Assembly: GCA_941918925.1 (NCBI GenBank)
Contig: OW799233.1
Coordinates: 125,884,833 to 125,948,832 of the forward strand
Source: Phyto melanocephala
Taxonomy: Eukaryota > Arthropoda > Insecta > Diptera > Rhinophoridae
Direction: 5' to 3'
Length of the DNA: 64,000 nucleotides
Positions 1 to 12,885 of the stretch are shown here, one piece after another. Below the pieces are notes generated by a model. The model saw only the letters and a list, made by a program, of their open reading frames with translations. It searched no databases and was not told the DNA's origin. A program made the translations under genes and the position numbers. Position 1 is the first letter of the stretch; every line of letters begins with the position of its first letter.

Positions 1-292
1 ACCTAAAATTTAACAAATGTGGGTGTACGAATTTAAATATTTTGTTTACATAAGAAGAAACGAAAATCCCCAAATTTTTAACTCAAATTCAACATCACTT
101 CAGCCCTGCTGCCGTCGTTAAAGAAATTTTGGTGAGTTTAAAAACAATTATTTTATTAAAACAATTTTTTTTTCTAATTTCTTTGCACTAGCAAATTGTA
201 ATTTTTACCGAATTTTAAAGTTTGAATAACATAATGTTTTAACATTTTATGTTTCTAATATTGAGCCGTTAGTTTACATTCTTATATTAACA

Positions 293-530
293 CTATATCT
301 GTGGCTTGGAGCTAAAAGGGCCAATGTCACTTTTTTGCTCTTTTGAGTTAATCGTTGCATTAAATTTGCATTCTTGCTCTTTTTCAATGTGGTAAAACAG
401 CTAAAGTCATATTTAACCCAGAACAGCTTCATAAATAAAATGCTGGCCAATGCCAATATGAAAGCAATTCCAATTTTCTCAAAAGTAAATATTTTGACAT
501 TGGCCCTTTGGAGCTAAACCACAGATATAT
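293..530. mobile_element. Short inverted-repeat element (MITE-like)
   Basis: The two ends are inverted copies of about 34 bases. The left arm starts ATATCTGTGG and ends GGGCCAATGTCA; the right arm is its complement. The middle of each arm, TTGGAGCTAAA (306-316 and 509-519), is in the same orientation in both, so the arms are inverted at both edges but direct at the core. No coding is seen between them. The outer bases read TATATC and GATATA, so a TA target duplication is possible. This is likely a non-autonomous DNA transposon; the superfamily is not assignable by eye. Confidence 0.6.
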
Positions 531-532
531 GT

Positions 533-1065
533 ACATACAAAAATTTTATTTCCAGATAAATTTTTTTTGGAACTTTAAAATAAATAAATACGTAAGACTA
601 TCTCACTATGTCACCAAACTAAAAGCACTATATTAAATTTACTTTTTTTATCTGTTAGAAAAAAAGGAGTTACATTTAAGTTTTTGTTTATTAAACTTCT
701 TTTTAATTTTAATTATGTCCTATCCAATTTTTTTCGTTCTGCGAATGGTAAACCATGTTGTAGTTAGGGAATCATTTTAGGACTATCTTAGCAAGATATT
801 ATTTTAAAATAGTATGGTTGGGAGGGCAATAAAGTAGGAGAAAATGACACCATCTTCTTCTTGTTAACATTTATTCTGCAAGTTAGTACTAAAGTTAAGC
901 TACCTTTTTAAATTGTATCAAACGATTCTTAGCTCATCTGTTAGCGAGACAAATCACCGCCCCAAACCCTGAGCACGGTCAGAAGAATAGATAGCGATAG
1001 TGTTAATTTCCGAATGAAATGTAAGTGAAATTTTATTTAACACTAATTTTCGAATGAAATGAAAT
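533..1065. other. AT-rich sequence without recognised genes
   Basis: No reading frame, RNA gene or repeat is recognised. Two partly similar stretches with CGAATGAAAT (about 1011 and 1050) lie just before the foldback at 1066 and may belong to it. Confidence 0.4.
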
Positions 1066-1232
1066 TTTACTGCCTGTTCAACGATGTCGAAAGAAAACCC
1101 AAGCGAAATTTCATTCGTACAAATACTTTGAAAACAAAAACAAATTTTTAGTTTTTGTTGTTGTTTTCAATATATTTGTGCGAATGAAACTTCGCTTGGG
1201 TTTTCTTTCGACATCGTTGAACAGGCAGTAAA
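1066..1232. repeat. Foldback hairpin of about 167 bp
   Basis: The left arm (1066-1141) begins TTTACTGCCTGTTCAACG and the right arm (about 1150-1232) is its near-perfect complement, ending GAACAGGCAGTAAA. The loop is only about ten bases. The outer 52 bases of each arm are almost identical. It could be a MITE of the foldback type or a recent inverted duplication. No coding capacity is seen. Confidence 0.75.
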
Positions 1233-3060
1233 TTATATTAAACTTATTTCGGGATGAAATGGACACGATAATTGTTATATTTTCTGATTATTATTATTAT
1301 TATTATTATTATTTACATTATGAAAGTATTTGAAACTTTATAGCTTGTAAAGAAAATGTATACGTTTCATGAACATACAGATTTTTAATTTTTTTCAACA
1401 TAAGACTTTGATCAGGAAAAAGCAGGGCCACTAGGAACCTCGAATTCCACTTAAACCCGCCACCACACACAATGACGTTCGTTTGTGCTGAATTATGAAA
1501 GTATTTTCAACTCCCGCCACATAATAGCTTCTTAAAAATAGATTTGTCTTCATATAAATAAATAATTTTTATTTATCATAACGAAGTCATGAGAGGCAGG
1601 ACAATCCAGTTTGGATCCTTACAAGTCACAACATAAATCAGTGTTTTGTGTTTGTTTATTTGTCATGTTAAGGCTGACTTAAGGAGACTGAATACCAGGT
1701 GATTTTTAAATATCACCTGATTATTGATCACTAGCGTTACGGCTTGATATGTCAAATGTTGTTATTGTTCACTAAAATTCGACCTGTCACAAGTGGCTAG
1801 CTTTAGTTTAAATAAAAAAAAAAAATTAAATTTTATATTTTTTTATATATAATAATAAGTAAAATGCCATAGTATAAAACTAAAAATTTGCTTCTAAAAA
1901 GTGATTAATGTTGTACATTGGAAGTGGTGTAGAATATTGGAATATTTTTTTCTTCGTTTAAAAGTACCTTCAACTTTTTCATTGGTGTTTTGAGTAAATT
2001 TTCGATTAAGCAACAACAAAATTCGCGTGAATTTTTTATTATTGTGATTTTTTTGTATTTATTGTAGATTTACCATCGCCATCTAGTTATTTCGCCTTGG
2101 TCTACCCTGTTTTGTGCTAGAAGAAAAATATTTTTCCACAAATTGTGGATTACTGGAACCGTTCATTTAAAGAGAAAAAAAATATTACGTCTGGCACCCC
2201 TACTCACAAATAACATCAATTAATTGAATTTATATAAACAAAATAAGTGACCCGCTATGTGATACGTGCGAAAATTTTAATATATACGTTACATTAAAAG
2301 TAGGCGTGGCACCTGAAATTTCTATAAAAATTTTTTATGGTTTTTCCCAGCTGATCAGTAATCGGTTGAATGGTTTGGCCAGCTACTTAGCATTTTACAG
2401 ACCTTTTTTCTTTTCTAAATTCATAACAAGTTCATTACAGAGGGGCTCGACTCAAATTGACTGATATTTTTATTTTTGCAATTTAGAATTTTTATTTTCA
2501 GATAAAGTATTGTATGATATATTTCAGTAAACATTCAAGCAACGTTTTTTTTTTATAAAATTTAAAACTAGGACTGATTATTTCTGTGTTTTGCGCTCGA
2601 TTTTAAAATATTTTTGTATGTCAAATTCTTTTGGGCGAAATAACTAATTTTGCTCAATATGTATATGTATTGAAAAACTTTAAACAGAGTACCAGACTTA
2701 TTAAAGAATTTCATTACATCAGTGCATAAGTTTAAAAATATTTTAGAACTTTATGCATGATCAATTGTTATAACGCAACAAATATATCGTTACAATATAA
2801 TCAATATAATGGACCCATATGAGCTGCACAACAGCTGCCGGTTCTACCTAACCTAACCTACAGTTTTAATACTGCGACGGCTCCTAGTGTAATAATAAGA
2901 ATGACATTTTTTGAGGATAGATGTGCAGTAGGCAATAAAAAAATATTGATAGACCTATATGCTTTGAACAAGCTGTAAATGCTGTGCGAAAAAGTTCCAC
3001 ACGGGTTTATCTGAGTGTATTTGTCGACGTGATACTCAGTTAGAAATCTCCTAAAAGGTT
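1233..3060. other. AT-rich stretch with a microsatellite and a small hairpin
   Basis: Holds a TTA/ATT microsatellite (about 1286-1314) and a perfect 8-bp-stem hairpin, CAGGTGAT and ATCACCTG, at 1696-1719. No gene is recognised; no frame of useful length is open. Confidence 0.4.
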
Positions 3061-3089
3061 AATGTTTCAATACGTCTTTAATTTGCCAA

Positions 3090-3310
3090 TAAGACTAATT
3101 TTGCTTGCATTAGAAAATGCCAGCCTTTAAAAAAATTCATTATGAGTGATAAGGCTGATTTAAAATTAAATGGTTACGTAAATAAGGAACTTCCAAACTT
3201 GGGGTATCTCAAAGTTTGGAACAGTTTATCAGCGATAATAAACTACTTGGTAAAGAAGCTATCAGTGCATACCTTTTTTAAATGACTCTGAGCAGTCAAA
3301 ACTAAAGAGT
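3090..3310 (+). pseudogene. Possible mariner-type transposase scrap
   Basis: A frame here reads SDKADLKLNGYVNK, which resembles the SDEAHF...NGYVNKQN block around the second catalytic Asp of the Tc1/mariner transposases seen elsewhere in the window (for example SDKALSDLSGYVNKQN near 10.0 kb). The flanking frame decays at once and no terminal repeats were found. Identification rests on this one block. Confidence 0.35.
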
Positions 3311-4196
3311 AGGACAGTTCACCCTTCTTCGTAACACATATGTAGTTCCTGTACGATTAAGCTACAGCTTATATAGTGAATTAGATAAAGGCGATTCTTT
3401 TTTTATTTTATTAATTTTGCAAAATTTGTACAAATTCAAATTATAGGCCATTGTAAGCTTTGAACTTTTCCCAATTTTTTTTGGCAATATATGGATTCCG
3501 TGCTAAAAAAACGGCTCATTTATTTTTTTAATGTTTCAAGCCGGTTTCTTAAACACTGTTCTAAAGCGAAGCGTATCCCAAAGAGAGAGTGTTATGCATC
3601 GATCGTTATAAATAGTAGTTGGATGAAGAAAGGTCTGGACTATATGGCGTGTGAAGAACTTGGAACTACTGTAGATTTTAACAGGCTTGTAAAATTAAGA
3701 CGAGTGTTGTCATAAAGAAATATTACAATTGCATGACTTCTTTAATTTTTTAAATGAATCCGTTGCATTTGGTTCCGGTTTTTTGTTATGTTCATGGCAG
3801 ATTCAATAACAGATAGTATATTTTTGTTTCCACCAAATACAAAGTAGTAGCGCTATTTATATAATTGGCATTGTATAAAATTTGCCTGGTTTTTGATGAA
3901 TCCTGCTGCTGACAAAAGTTTTGAAGCAGTTTACAATGCATTTGTAAGCATTTGTTGAATTTGTGAATAGTCTTAATGGAGTAATATGACTCTAATTCTT
4001 ATGTGTTAAAATCACCACAACCACAAGCCATCTTCCGCACAAAGAAAGCAATAAAACATTCACTGCAAGCTTCAGTAATAAATCGTTGTGTTTTAGCGAC
4101 CTATTTTTTCAAATTAAGAAATTTTAATAAAAATTCCAGCATATGACTCTTTCTTGGCATACAATTCGAAGCATAATAAATTTGTGTGAGAATAAC
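3311..4196. other. AT-rich stretch, one unassigned frame
   Basis: A 74-codon open frame at 3491-3715 (+) has basic, low-complexity composition and no motif I recognise. It is more likely chance or element debris than a gene. Confidence 0.3.
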
Positions 4197-4960
4197 CAAG
4201 TAAAAGTGTTATATTCGGTCGTACCGAATCTGATAATTCCCTTCGGCATCATGTTCATAGGTATAGTGACTACATCATAGCTTAGCCCAGATTTCAGTTT
4301 TCATGTAATATGTCGTTTTGTATTATTATTGTCGACGTTATTTTTTATTTTGAATTCTTACATTGTTAGATGTTTTCTACTAGTCAAGCCCTTTAATTCG
4401 GTAACCATATTGATCTGCTATTTGGTTTCGAACGCATCTTTACTCGTTTTTATATTATTTACAGTATTCTACTGGTCAAGCCCCTTCATTTAATACTGAT
4501 ATTGTGGTGGTTGTGAACTGCGTTATTTGACTCATATATCTGTCATTTAATTAAGGACGTTGTCTGGGTCAAGCCTATTTAGTCTATACCAATATTGAGG
4601 GGGTTTAAGATGGTTTATGTCGAAATACAAGATTTGAACCGATATATACATTTTTTGTAGGCCATTTTGAAGTGGCGGCCATCATTGATTTAAAATTCTT
4701 TATAATGTGTTATGTTTTTCAGATCAATCCCTTTCATTTGATACCCATATGGACCTTCTCGTTTGTCGAGAAGCTAAAGAAACTCGATTATCATTCATAA
4801 GTTTTAGAAAATACACCGAAGCAGTTGTATTTTGCGGCTTATATCTCAGTAAGTTTTAAACCAATTTTCTTATTATTCTCAGCAACAATTTTTGAGTCTA
4901 CGGCTTGTAATTTGGTGTCTTTCTAAAATTTCTAATATAGACAAACTTTTCATGTAAAGG
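4197..4960 (-). mobile_element. DINE-1/Helentron-like repeat, old copy
   Basis: The left edge carries the family's 3'-end hallmark in reverse, TATTCGGTCG followed by CCGAATCTGATAAT, as in the better copies at 13.4 and 62.6 kb. Inside are repeated blocks with CTACTGGTCAAGCCC and CATTTGATACC, the internal units shared with the copy at 61703-62693. The GTCY tetranucleotide block and the 5' end are missing. This is a decayed, 5'-truncated copy. Confidence 0.65.
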
Positions 4961-5879
4961 AAATTTTTAATATTTCTGATAATCATTACATTACATTACA
5001 TTGTCAAACGAGTCTTATAAGTATAATGATGGATAATACTCGCATTTAGCCAGTTTTAATCTGCCATTTGTAATTAACTCTCCAACATTTATACAATCAC
5101 AGGCGCAAATAAATATGGACACTCGTAAATGTAAAATTTAGAGAAGTCATGTTCATATATATTTTTAGGTGTTTGAACTATAAAAGGTGTTATGGTTGTT
5201 GCTGCATTTATAATATTTGTCTTGTTTTTGTAATTTTTTCAAAATTAAATGTATCAACAACAAAATGCCATAAAAATGGACAGCCATACAAGTATATAAA
5301 TAACTAAATGTATGATGTTTATTTGTTGTCTTGTCTAAAGTTTCCTATAAGTGAGTATGTGAGTGTTGTTTAATGATTTTTATCTTCATTTAGCACGTGT
5401 ATTAAAAAGTAATTTATTGTCTTAGTTTACGATTTTTTTTCGCTATATGTCAAACAATGGCACGCGCTTCTCTGACTGAAAAAAAAAATCCAACATTAAA
5501 TTAAAAATTCCATTTAATTTTAAATTGTAATCAACAACATTAAGAAAATTCAATTAAATTTCAGATTTCTATGGTTTATTATTTTCTCTTTTATTTTGCT
5601 TTAAATTGATTTCTTTGTCATAATAAGTTTTAAGTTTCAATAACAATTTCCTGATTTAAATATGTAAAGAGCTTTTTCCACTACATCGTATTCGCAGTTT
5701 AATATGGAGATCTTAATGTACATGTGTGGCAATCTTGAAATGTAAAGTAACTAATTGATAAGAAAAGAAAACTAAAAATGTGGCCTCGATTCGTATCTTT
5801 ACGGACAGCCATTCCATAATCAGGGGTCAATTCTTGTTCTGTGAAAGTGTGAAATGAAAAAGTTTTTGTAAAGCAAAAG
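4961..5879. other. AT-rich stretch without recognised features
   Basis: Only short A/T runs and simple sequence; no domain-bearing frame is recognised on either strand. Confidence 0.3.
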
Positions 5880-6560
5880 GTATGGTGCCACCATATGATA
5901 TGAAACATAAAAACTTTTCATTTCATTGTTTTATAGAACGAGAATTTATACCCAGGACACTAGTGAATGAAATGGTTGAATCTCAAAACTTGTTGCAATA
6001 CAAGGGCAAAATAAATTCTCAAGCATATTCGGAACCTTTAGGGATTATATGGATACCAAGTCATCACGGCATAATTGGAAACGCGAAAGCCAAAAAATAA
6101 TTCAAAATGGGAACCCTTGGAAACTGCTTAACCCTTTCAGCGGTTCAAAAAAAAAACTTAAGATTTGGTCGATGGAGGAATTCGTCAGAAAATATCAAAA
6201 TACTGATGTCGGTAAAGTGACAAAAATACTATGGGGTGACCCAAATGTTTATAAACCGAAGGATTGAGTAGATCTAAGGGGTTACGCGGAAATGAGAACT
6301 CATCTAGTTCGCATGGGATTGTCAAAGAAAACAATGTAAAATTTTAACATGGACACTATGCTGAACATGGAACACCTAAGGAATTTGAATTGGAGATCCG
6401 TAAGGAATTTCATTAAGGGGACTGGATTCTGGATATAGTTGACATTTTTAAAAAATTTGGATAATGGTTTTATTAGGGAAATTCATTTCTGTAAAGAACA
6501 TGCCAATTCGGCATGCGTGAATGTCTTCGTGGGTTTGGGCTTTTAGTGCTTATTTAACCT
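5880..6560 (+). pseudogene. RNase H-end remnant of a non-LTR retrotransposon
   Basis: The segment GIIWIPSHHGIIGNAKAKK matches the last conserved block of retrotransposon RNase H, usually written W-V/I-P-S/G-H-x-G-I-x-G-N-E-x-A-D. In this copy the acidic residue after the block is lost (AKAKK). After a frame change the coding continues as MEEFVRKYQ... and further as RNLNWRSVRNFIKGTGFW, which resembles the C-terminal tail that follows RNase H in I/R1/LOA-type LINEs. At least two frameshifts and several stops are present, and no RT or endonuclease is adjacent. It is a dead 3' fragment; the exact clade is not resolved. Confidence 0.6.
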
Positions 6561-7090
6561 AATCTAATCTAATTAATTGGTGGATGCAGAAGGTGTAATA
6601 AGCGCAAATATTTTAAAAATAAAATTGTTGCAAATAACCTCTAATAACCATTGATGTAGCTACAAGTTTTTTTCGTGCAAAATCTTAAACAAAGTTAAAT
6701 TAATATTATTTAAATAGTTAATTTTTTTCAAATTCTTGTCAAAAATATATCTACGGGGAGCGTTGTACCCCCAGAATGGTCTAGTAACGCCAATGCTTAT
6801 AACAAAGTGCTCTATTTTATATATAAATCAGTTGGTAAGAAGCAAATGAAAGTTCTGAAAATATTTGTTTAATAATATTTGCAAAACTAAAAACAATTGA
6901 AATTATTGTGTCAAAAATAATTTTTGAACATGAGTCTCATTAATTTATCAATAATAGAGACGTATTTTTTTTCCTAATTCAGTGTATGGTAGTAATAATT
7001 TAGCCACGGTCTATTCAAATAGATGTGACCAAAATTTCGCACGATTTCTATTTATTCGACATTAACCCACAAACCCAAAAGGAAAGAGTG
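6561..7090. other. AT-rich stretch without recognised features
   Basis: Nothing beyond short A/T tracts. Motifs such as CTAATCTAATCTAATTAATT near 6558 may be the 3' tail of the preceding LINE remnant. Confidence 0.3.
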
Positions 7091-7630
7091 GGTACGGAGG
7101 AGAATAATGCTGATAGGCCAGTTTTAATGAAGATCGTTATAAGTCAATCGTTGCCAAAGTCAGGATAGTGTTTTTCAATGGGTATCGTGCGATGATTACA
7201 GATTTTTTTCGGTACGGAGGAGAATATTGCTGATAGGCCAGTGTACATAAAGATTGTGATAAGTCAATTATTCATCGTTGCTAAAGTCAGGATAGTGTTT
7301 TTTGCAATAAAGTTGGGTATCGTGCGATGATTACCGATTTTTTCCCCAAAATGGAAAAATTGAACAGGATACGCGATATAAAAAACGAGATTATTAGGCA
7401 TTTAATTTCAAGTAGTCCATTGGTGGACAAGATCCTGTGATTTGACTCTTGTGGTTTGGGATACGTGAAGTCTCTCATGTACATGGACAAGTTAGTCACA
7501 ATTCCAACCTTGAAAGACAACATTACAGCTATCATTGTTGAGATGCGGCCAGAAAGGCTGAAAAAAGTATGACAAAATTAGAACTCACGGATAGACCACC
7601 ATGGGCAGCATTTACGTAAAATTACTTTTA
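7091..7630 (+). pseudogene. Mariner-type transposase C-terminal remnant with tandem duplication
   Basis: A frame from about 7312 reads VGYRAMITDFFPKMEK, then after breaks YVKSLMYMDK, TLKDNITAIIVEMRPE and RIDHHGQHLRKI. These are in order the blocks of a DDE_3/DUF4817-type Tc1/mariner transposase C-terminus (NGxRYRAMI..FFxPKM; GYVKSxVYxDKP; IxAxIxEIRPxxLEKV; RMDHxRRSRGxHL). The segment 7091-7210 is duplicated immediately downstream at 7211-7340, both copies starting GGTACGGAGGAGAAT. Stops and shifts make it non-functional. The N-terminus and terminal repeats are absent. Confidence 0.65.
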
Positions 7631-9190
7631 AATAGTAAATGATAGGCATTCGATTTGTTAATGCAAGCAAATATTTCATTGAGTTTTTGCAAATTTTCTG
7701 TGTTTTTCTTTTCAAGTTTCAAGACCTTAACGGTTGAAAAAATTACACAGTCTATAAAGAAAACCAGGTGATTGGTATAGGCTTACGACAATCATTTTTT
7801 TGCGTCATTTTCTGTTAAATGTTTAGCGGTATCATACAATTATAGACACTAGAATTTACTGAAGGATACTTCGGATATGGCATACATCCTTTTATAATTA
7901 TTCGAAAATTTTATAAAATTTTAAAACAGTATGATAATATACCATGTGTATTCACATAACAGATATGCAGAGATGGATACTTAAAATGTCTAAATTATTT
8001 ACGATACGTCATTATTATAGAGGATGACGAATTTGCTATATTTTTTGTTTTAAGACTACTAAGTTCTAAAAAATTTCCGAGGGACGGTCTAATGACAAAT
8101 GAATTTAGAAACTTGTACTACATAAGATTGAATTACATTTTAAATCAATTTTATATTAATCATGCTGTATAAGGTGATAGCATTTTGGAGATATTTTTTT
8201 GATAGATTTTTCTTCTGTATATGAAGTTTGCCAATTATAGATCACATAAGAGAAAAGAGAATGTATGAAATTGTGACTTATGGAAAGTGGCAGCTGATGA
8301 TTAGCTGATTAATTGACTACCTAGATTAATAAGCCTTGATATTCATAAAACAATTTTCATTCGATTTTTTTTTATTTTACAAATGGCCATGTGACACTTA
8401 AAATCTTTTTTTTTCAATCTTTTTGTATTAGTTCCTTTTCTTTAGTACAATGAACTATACTAAGCACCCATAAATTCATTCTACAAAACAGCACTTGTCA
8501 AAAAACAATCAAGAGTATAGAGTACGCAAAATAATGAGAAAAAAAAAATAAATAAAAAACTTAAACTCAAGATAAACAAATGAAATACTTAAGACTTTAA
8601 GAAGCTTAAAATGAAAACAAATACAATTTGTGGTCTCTTAGTATTTTATTTCTGTTTCCTTGTCTCAACACTTACTCATACATTAAGTATCCATTGGGGA
8701 ATTCGATTCTTCTTCAGCTACTTCTTGCTCGCCACAAAAGTCCATCAATGTTTTTGATGAAAGACAAGAAAATTCTAAAATTTATAAAAAAAAAGAAGAA
8801 GAAGAAATGATAAATAAACTTTGAAGTGTATTTTTATGACTTACAAAAAGTTGTGAAAAGGATTTTTTAAGAAAATACATAAACATTTTTATACATACAC
8901 GTGTGTGTGTAAGTATATGTAGTAAGAGTTTCTCCTAAATTATATTATTGTTAGATATATTTACGAAAATATAATAAGTGTAGGTAAAATATTAGGGACA
9001 TAAATTTTTTAAAAAAGGTACTACTTAAATATGTTACTCTCATGCAGGTAAAATCGAGTCGATGGATTTCTTTCTATGCCATCAGCTGAAACTGAAAGAC
9101 TTTGTCATCAAGGCTATGACGAGGCTATACAACTGGTTATTACAGAAATTCATAAAAAAAATTGTTAAGAGCAGTTTTTAAAATTTAGTG
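7631..9190. other. AT-rich stretch without recognised genes
   Basis: Holds an AAG-rich run (about 8787-8808) and a short GT run (about 8901-8912). Open frames are short and compositionally biased; none shows a domain. Confidence 0.35.
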
Positions 9191-9192
9191 TA

Positions 9193-10839
9193 GAGGGTGG
9201 GCCAAAAGTCACCTTTGTGTTTTAAAATTTAATAACTTTTTCGTTTTTATATTTTTTTTATTTTATTGTTATTAAGTTTAAAAAATATAAATAACACCTT
9301 TAAAATAAAAAAATAAAAGAATCACAACTGAACAAAGAGCCAGAATAATAGAACTTTATTGTTTAAATCAGCGATTAATTAAATATTATAAAGCAAAGAG
9401 CATATCGTTGACATTTTAATGTAGGAATTTCACTCTCTTAGTAATAATTCGTTGCTTAGTTTATCGTCATCACCAACATGGCACCGTAAGAGATTTGCCT
9501 CGAACTGAATACTCAACGTAGAGCAAAATTTAAACGAAACACCAGAAATATCAGCCAGAAGGCATTCTACTCAGCTTGGAATGGCTCGAACATCACTATT
9601 GTTATTTCCATATAAATTGCGAATGGTTGAAAAATCAAAACCAGCAGATCATTGGCAAGACTTATGAAACTGATGTGCAATATTTTAACAATGTAACTGA
9701 TGTGGGGTCTAGACGAGATCACATTAAAATTCATTTCTAATGTTGAATTTTCAGCCTGGCATCTCTTGTGCTTATATTAATATATAGCAGTAAATATTTT
9801 TAAGTAATAAATATTAAAATAAAGTAGAAACAAAAATAGAAGAGTTAACGAGCGTATAGAGATCGTACTTAGTCTCGAATTGTACAAAGATGCGTAAGAA
9901 TTTTGTTTTTATGGTGTCTGTCAGACTACGCATCAATTACAGAGGATTAATAATGCAGTTAAGTATTAAAAATGTTATCAACATTAGTAAAAATCCAATT
10001 GTGAGTGACAAAGCTCTTTCTGATTTAAGCGGGTATGTTAATAAACAGAATTAAAGGTTATGGGTTTCTGAAATACTGAGAGCCCCTCATCAATGCCAAT
10101 TGTACCCGATATACAGTATGATGATATTACATCTGAAAATAAAAGTGCGGCATAAATCTTCGAAAATGCAGATGGACAGTAGTAACCGTAAATGATACAA
10201 TGCTTTTTACGTTCTGCTCTTGAAAACAGACCTTATATGCGATTCCAGCGGATTGGAGTCACTGCCCACACTGACTGAGATACAATGACACTTTTAAATC
10301 AAACTTTTAGAGAGCGAATAATTTCAAGAAATAATAAACTTCTCCAGATTTGTCAGTACTCGACTATTTTCTTTCGGGTGATTTCAAGGAGCAAGTCCCG
10401 AGACTATCCTTAAACTCAAAGCCTACATTCTTGCAGAAATTCTAGCTCTATAGTCACAAATATTGGAAAAATGTTAAGCAAAATACTCTTATACGAGAAT
10501 ATCATTGCAATTCTAAAAAGACGGCTCATTTATTTATTTATTTAAAGTTTGGTAACCTAGCCTCTAGGCCATAATCGGCTACAAACTTCTACTGAAAAAA
10601 ATTTTACAATGCTTTTTACCTAAACTATAAAAATATAATGTAATAACCTCAAATATAAATACAAAGGAATTAGAAATATAATTAATGACAAGAAAAATGC
10701 ACAGAAAATTATTTTTTATATTTAGTGTAAAATAATTTCCATGTTGTATATTATATAATCTGAAAAGAAGACAATAAAAATATATAAACGAAAAAGTGAT
10801 TATATTTTTGAACCCCTTGGTGACTTTTGGCCAACCTTG
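9193..10839 (+). mobile_element. Tc1/mariner-like transposon, full length but decayed
   Basis: The ends are inverted repeats sharing GGCCAAAAGTCACC, and both are flanked by TA (9191-9192 and 10840-10841), the expected mariner target duplication. Total length is 1.65 kb. Inside, transposase blocks in order are an N-terminal TTEQRARIIELY-like stretch (about 9330), SDKALSDLSGYVNKQN around the second Asp region (about 10010), FFENADG, RPYMRFQRIGVTAHTD (cf. MWFQQDGATxHTA, about 10240) and LLNQTFRERIISRNN. Numerous stops show it is dead. A second copy with the same ends lies at 34070-35960. Confidence 0.75.
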
Positions 10840-10841
10840 TA

Positions 10842-11264
10842 TTAGCAAATTCTAAAGTCCATTTCACAGAAATACCCCTTATTAAGTGATGTTGCCTCAA
10901 GAATGAAACTGTATTTTCAAAATAGTCTAATAATTATTTACTGTTAAAACGAGTGTTCGACAGCAATCGTGAATTTCCAACTTGAGTTGGTTAACACGAT
11001 CGTACGTTTAACACCAGATTTCTTTGGTAGATTGAACGTACATATATTGAGGATAGTCATAGGGTCAACAATAACGGACCATCGTTACTCAAAATAAAAT
11101 GTCTTGGATCCCTGACACTTAACGAAACTACAGCGCCAATGGTTAAGTATAATTTATACAAGGGTCTTTAATATAAATTTATTTTAAAAAATATGTTTGT
11201 ATAAACAAATATCAAGCCACCTGTTTTTAATTATGGACTTTTAAAGAGCTAGTTAACCATAAAC
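10842..11264. other. AT-rich stretch without recognised features
   Basis: No coding, structural or repeat signal is recognised. Confidence 0.3.
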
Positions 11265-11472
11265 CAAGTCATATTTTTTCATCAGGTAATCGCAGTTCGG
11301 AGGCAGCTTTTATATTTATATTTTTTATATAAATATAAAGTTTGACATTTGAAATAAATGAGAGAAGAGAGAAAATTATTTTTCATATAAACTTTGACAG
11401 CTGAAATTTAAAATAAAAGAATAAAATAATCAGCTGACGAATCGAGACTACCTGATGAATAAATATGTCTTG
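11265..11472. mobile_element. Short inverted-repeat element (MITE-like)
   Basis: Imperfect inverted ends of about 35 bases share AAGNCATATTT, TTCATCAGGTA and NTTCG in the same order. The interior is very AT-rich, with a palindromic ATTTATATTTTTTATATAAAT block, and non-coding. Confidence 0.55.
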
Positions 11473-12885
11473 ACCATAAACCTTCTTCTAATCTAAATTT
11501 AATCTTTGTTACATTTAATGCATTAAATTTGTTTAAAAACTGTCATTTGCAATAGGTTTATTATTTTCAAAGAAAATTTCAAAATTATATTTATTATGGC
11601 TTTTGCTCTTCTAAATAAATAAAAAAATAATCTCAAGTCACTCAGCTTCATAAGACGATTAAATTACGATTTTGGTTTCACAAACTGCCACTTACTGGCA
11701 GTAAATATGTTTAAATTTTCATTTCATTCCTTATATTATGTAGGAGGAGAAAAAAAGAAAAATTGTTAATTTTATAGGAAAAAATTATGGAAACAAAGGT
11801 TTTTACGTCATAAATAATATTGCAGTCACAGTAAGATACTTACAGTAAAAGCAACAAAAATAAATGAATTCCTTTTTTTTATATTGAAATCGTGCGGAAA
11901 TGTTCTCTTCTACTCATACAAGTGCATTGTTAAAAGTTATTGTCGTTGTAAAAGGAAATTCTGTTTTATGACATACGACGTTTATAAGTAAGTTAACTAT
12001 TTAAAGTTGACATAAAAAACTCTTACAGAAGATAAAAAAATAAATATGTACCGATTCGTTTATTGTTGTTGCATTTGTGGATTAAATGATGTTGCAAAGT
12101 TTAATAATAAAAATAAAAACAAAAAAAATCTTAGTCATTATTTTCATCATTATGACTTTTTTTTTGCTCTTGTTAAATGATACTTTGCTGGAACCAACTT
12201 TTGAAGTTACGGAAAGAATTTAATTTTTTTTTGTTAATAAAGCATAAAATTGTTTATGCTAAAAATATCTTTTTTTATGTTGTATTATATTTATGTTCAT
12301 ATGTATGCATACATGTGTGTGTGTGAAAAATAAGCTTAAGGTATATAAAGCATAGAATTAGGTCGATAACCGATTATAAAGGTGAATAGGTATTAAATTG
12401 TGCGAACAAATGTAATGATAATAACAAGAATGCGAATGCAAACAATACAATATGTTACGCACATTTCTGTTAAATACTTTTGTTGATTTCTATATTCAAT
12501 TTTATGGGAAATTCATTGAATATTTTTTAGTTAATTTTGAAAATTTAGCTTCCTAAACGTAGAAAATACAAATAAAAACCTAACAAAAGACTATTTCATG
12601 ATATTGACGACTTTATGTAAAGGGTAATTTTTTTAATGTTTTCTGTTTTAGTTTAAAAAAAATCGTAATGTTACAGTTTAGTGAATAACTAATCTACTTA
12701 GATTCCTATTAAGTTGTTCTTACTATTTTATGAATTAATATTTCACGAAGGGCTAAAGACAAACCCTTTTGATTAAAAATATTGTGAAATAGAATGTACG
12801 TACTCTACATTCAATATTTCTAACACTTATAGTCATACATGTTTAAATATTTTTTGGAAACGCACATGTGCATAGGCATGTGTTA
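11473..12885. other. AT-rich stretch without recognised genes
   Basis: Only homopolymers and short GT/AT simple repeats (for example about 12311-12324) were seen. Confidence 0.35.

Noticed and set aside
8290..8320. CTGATGA as a further hammerhead core
   Set aside because: No paired stem followed by GAAA at the required distance. The same holds for CTGATGA at about 11453 and 50075.
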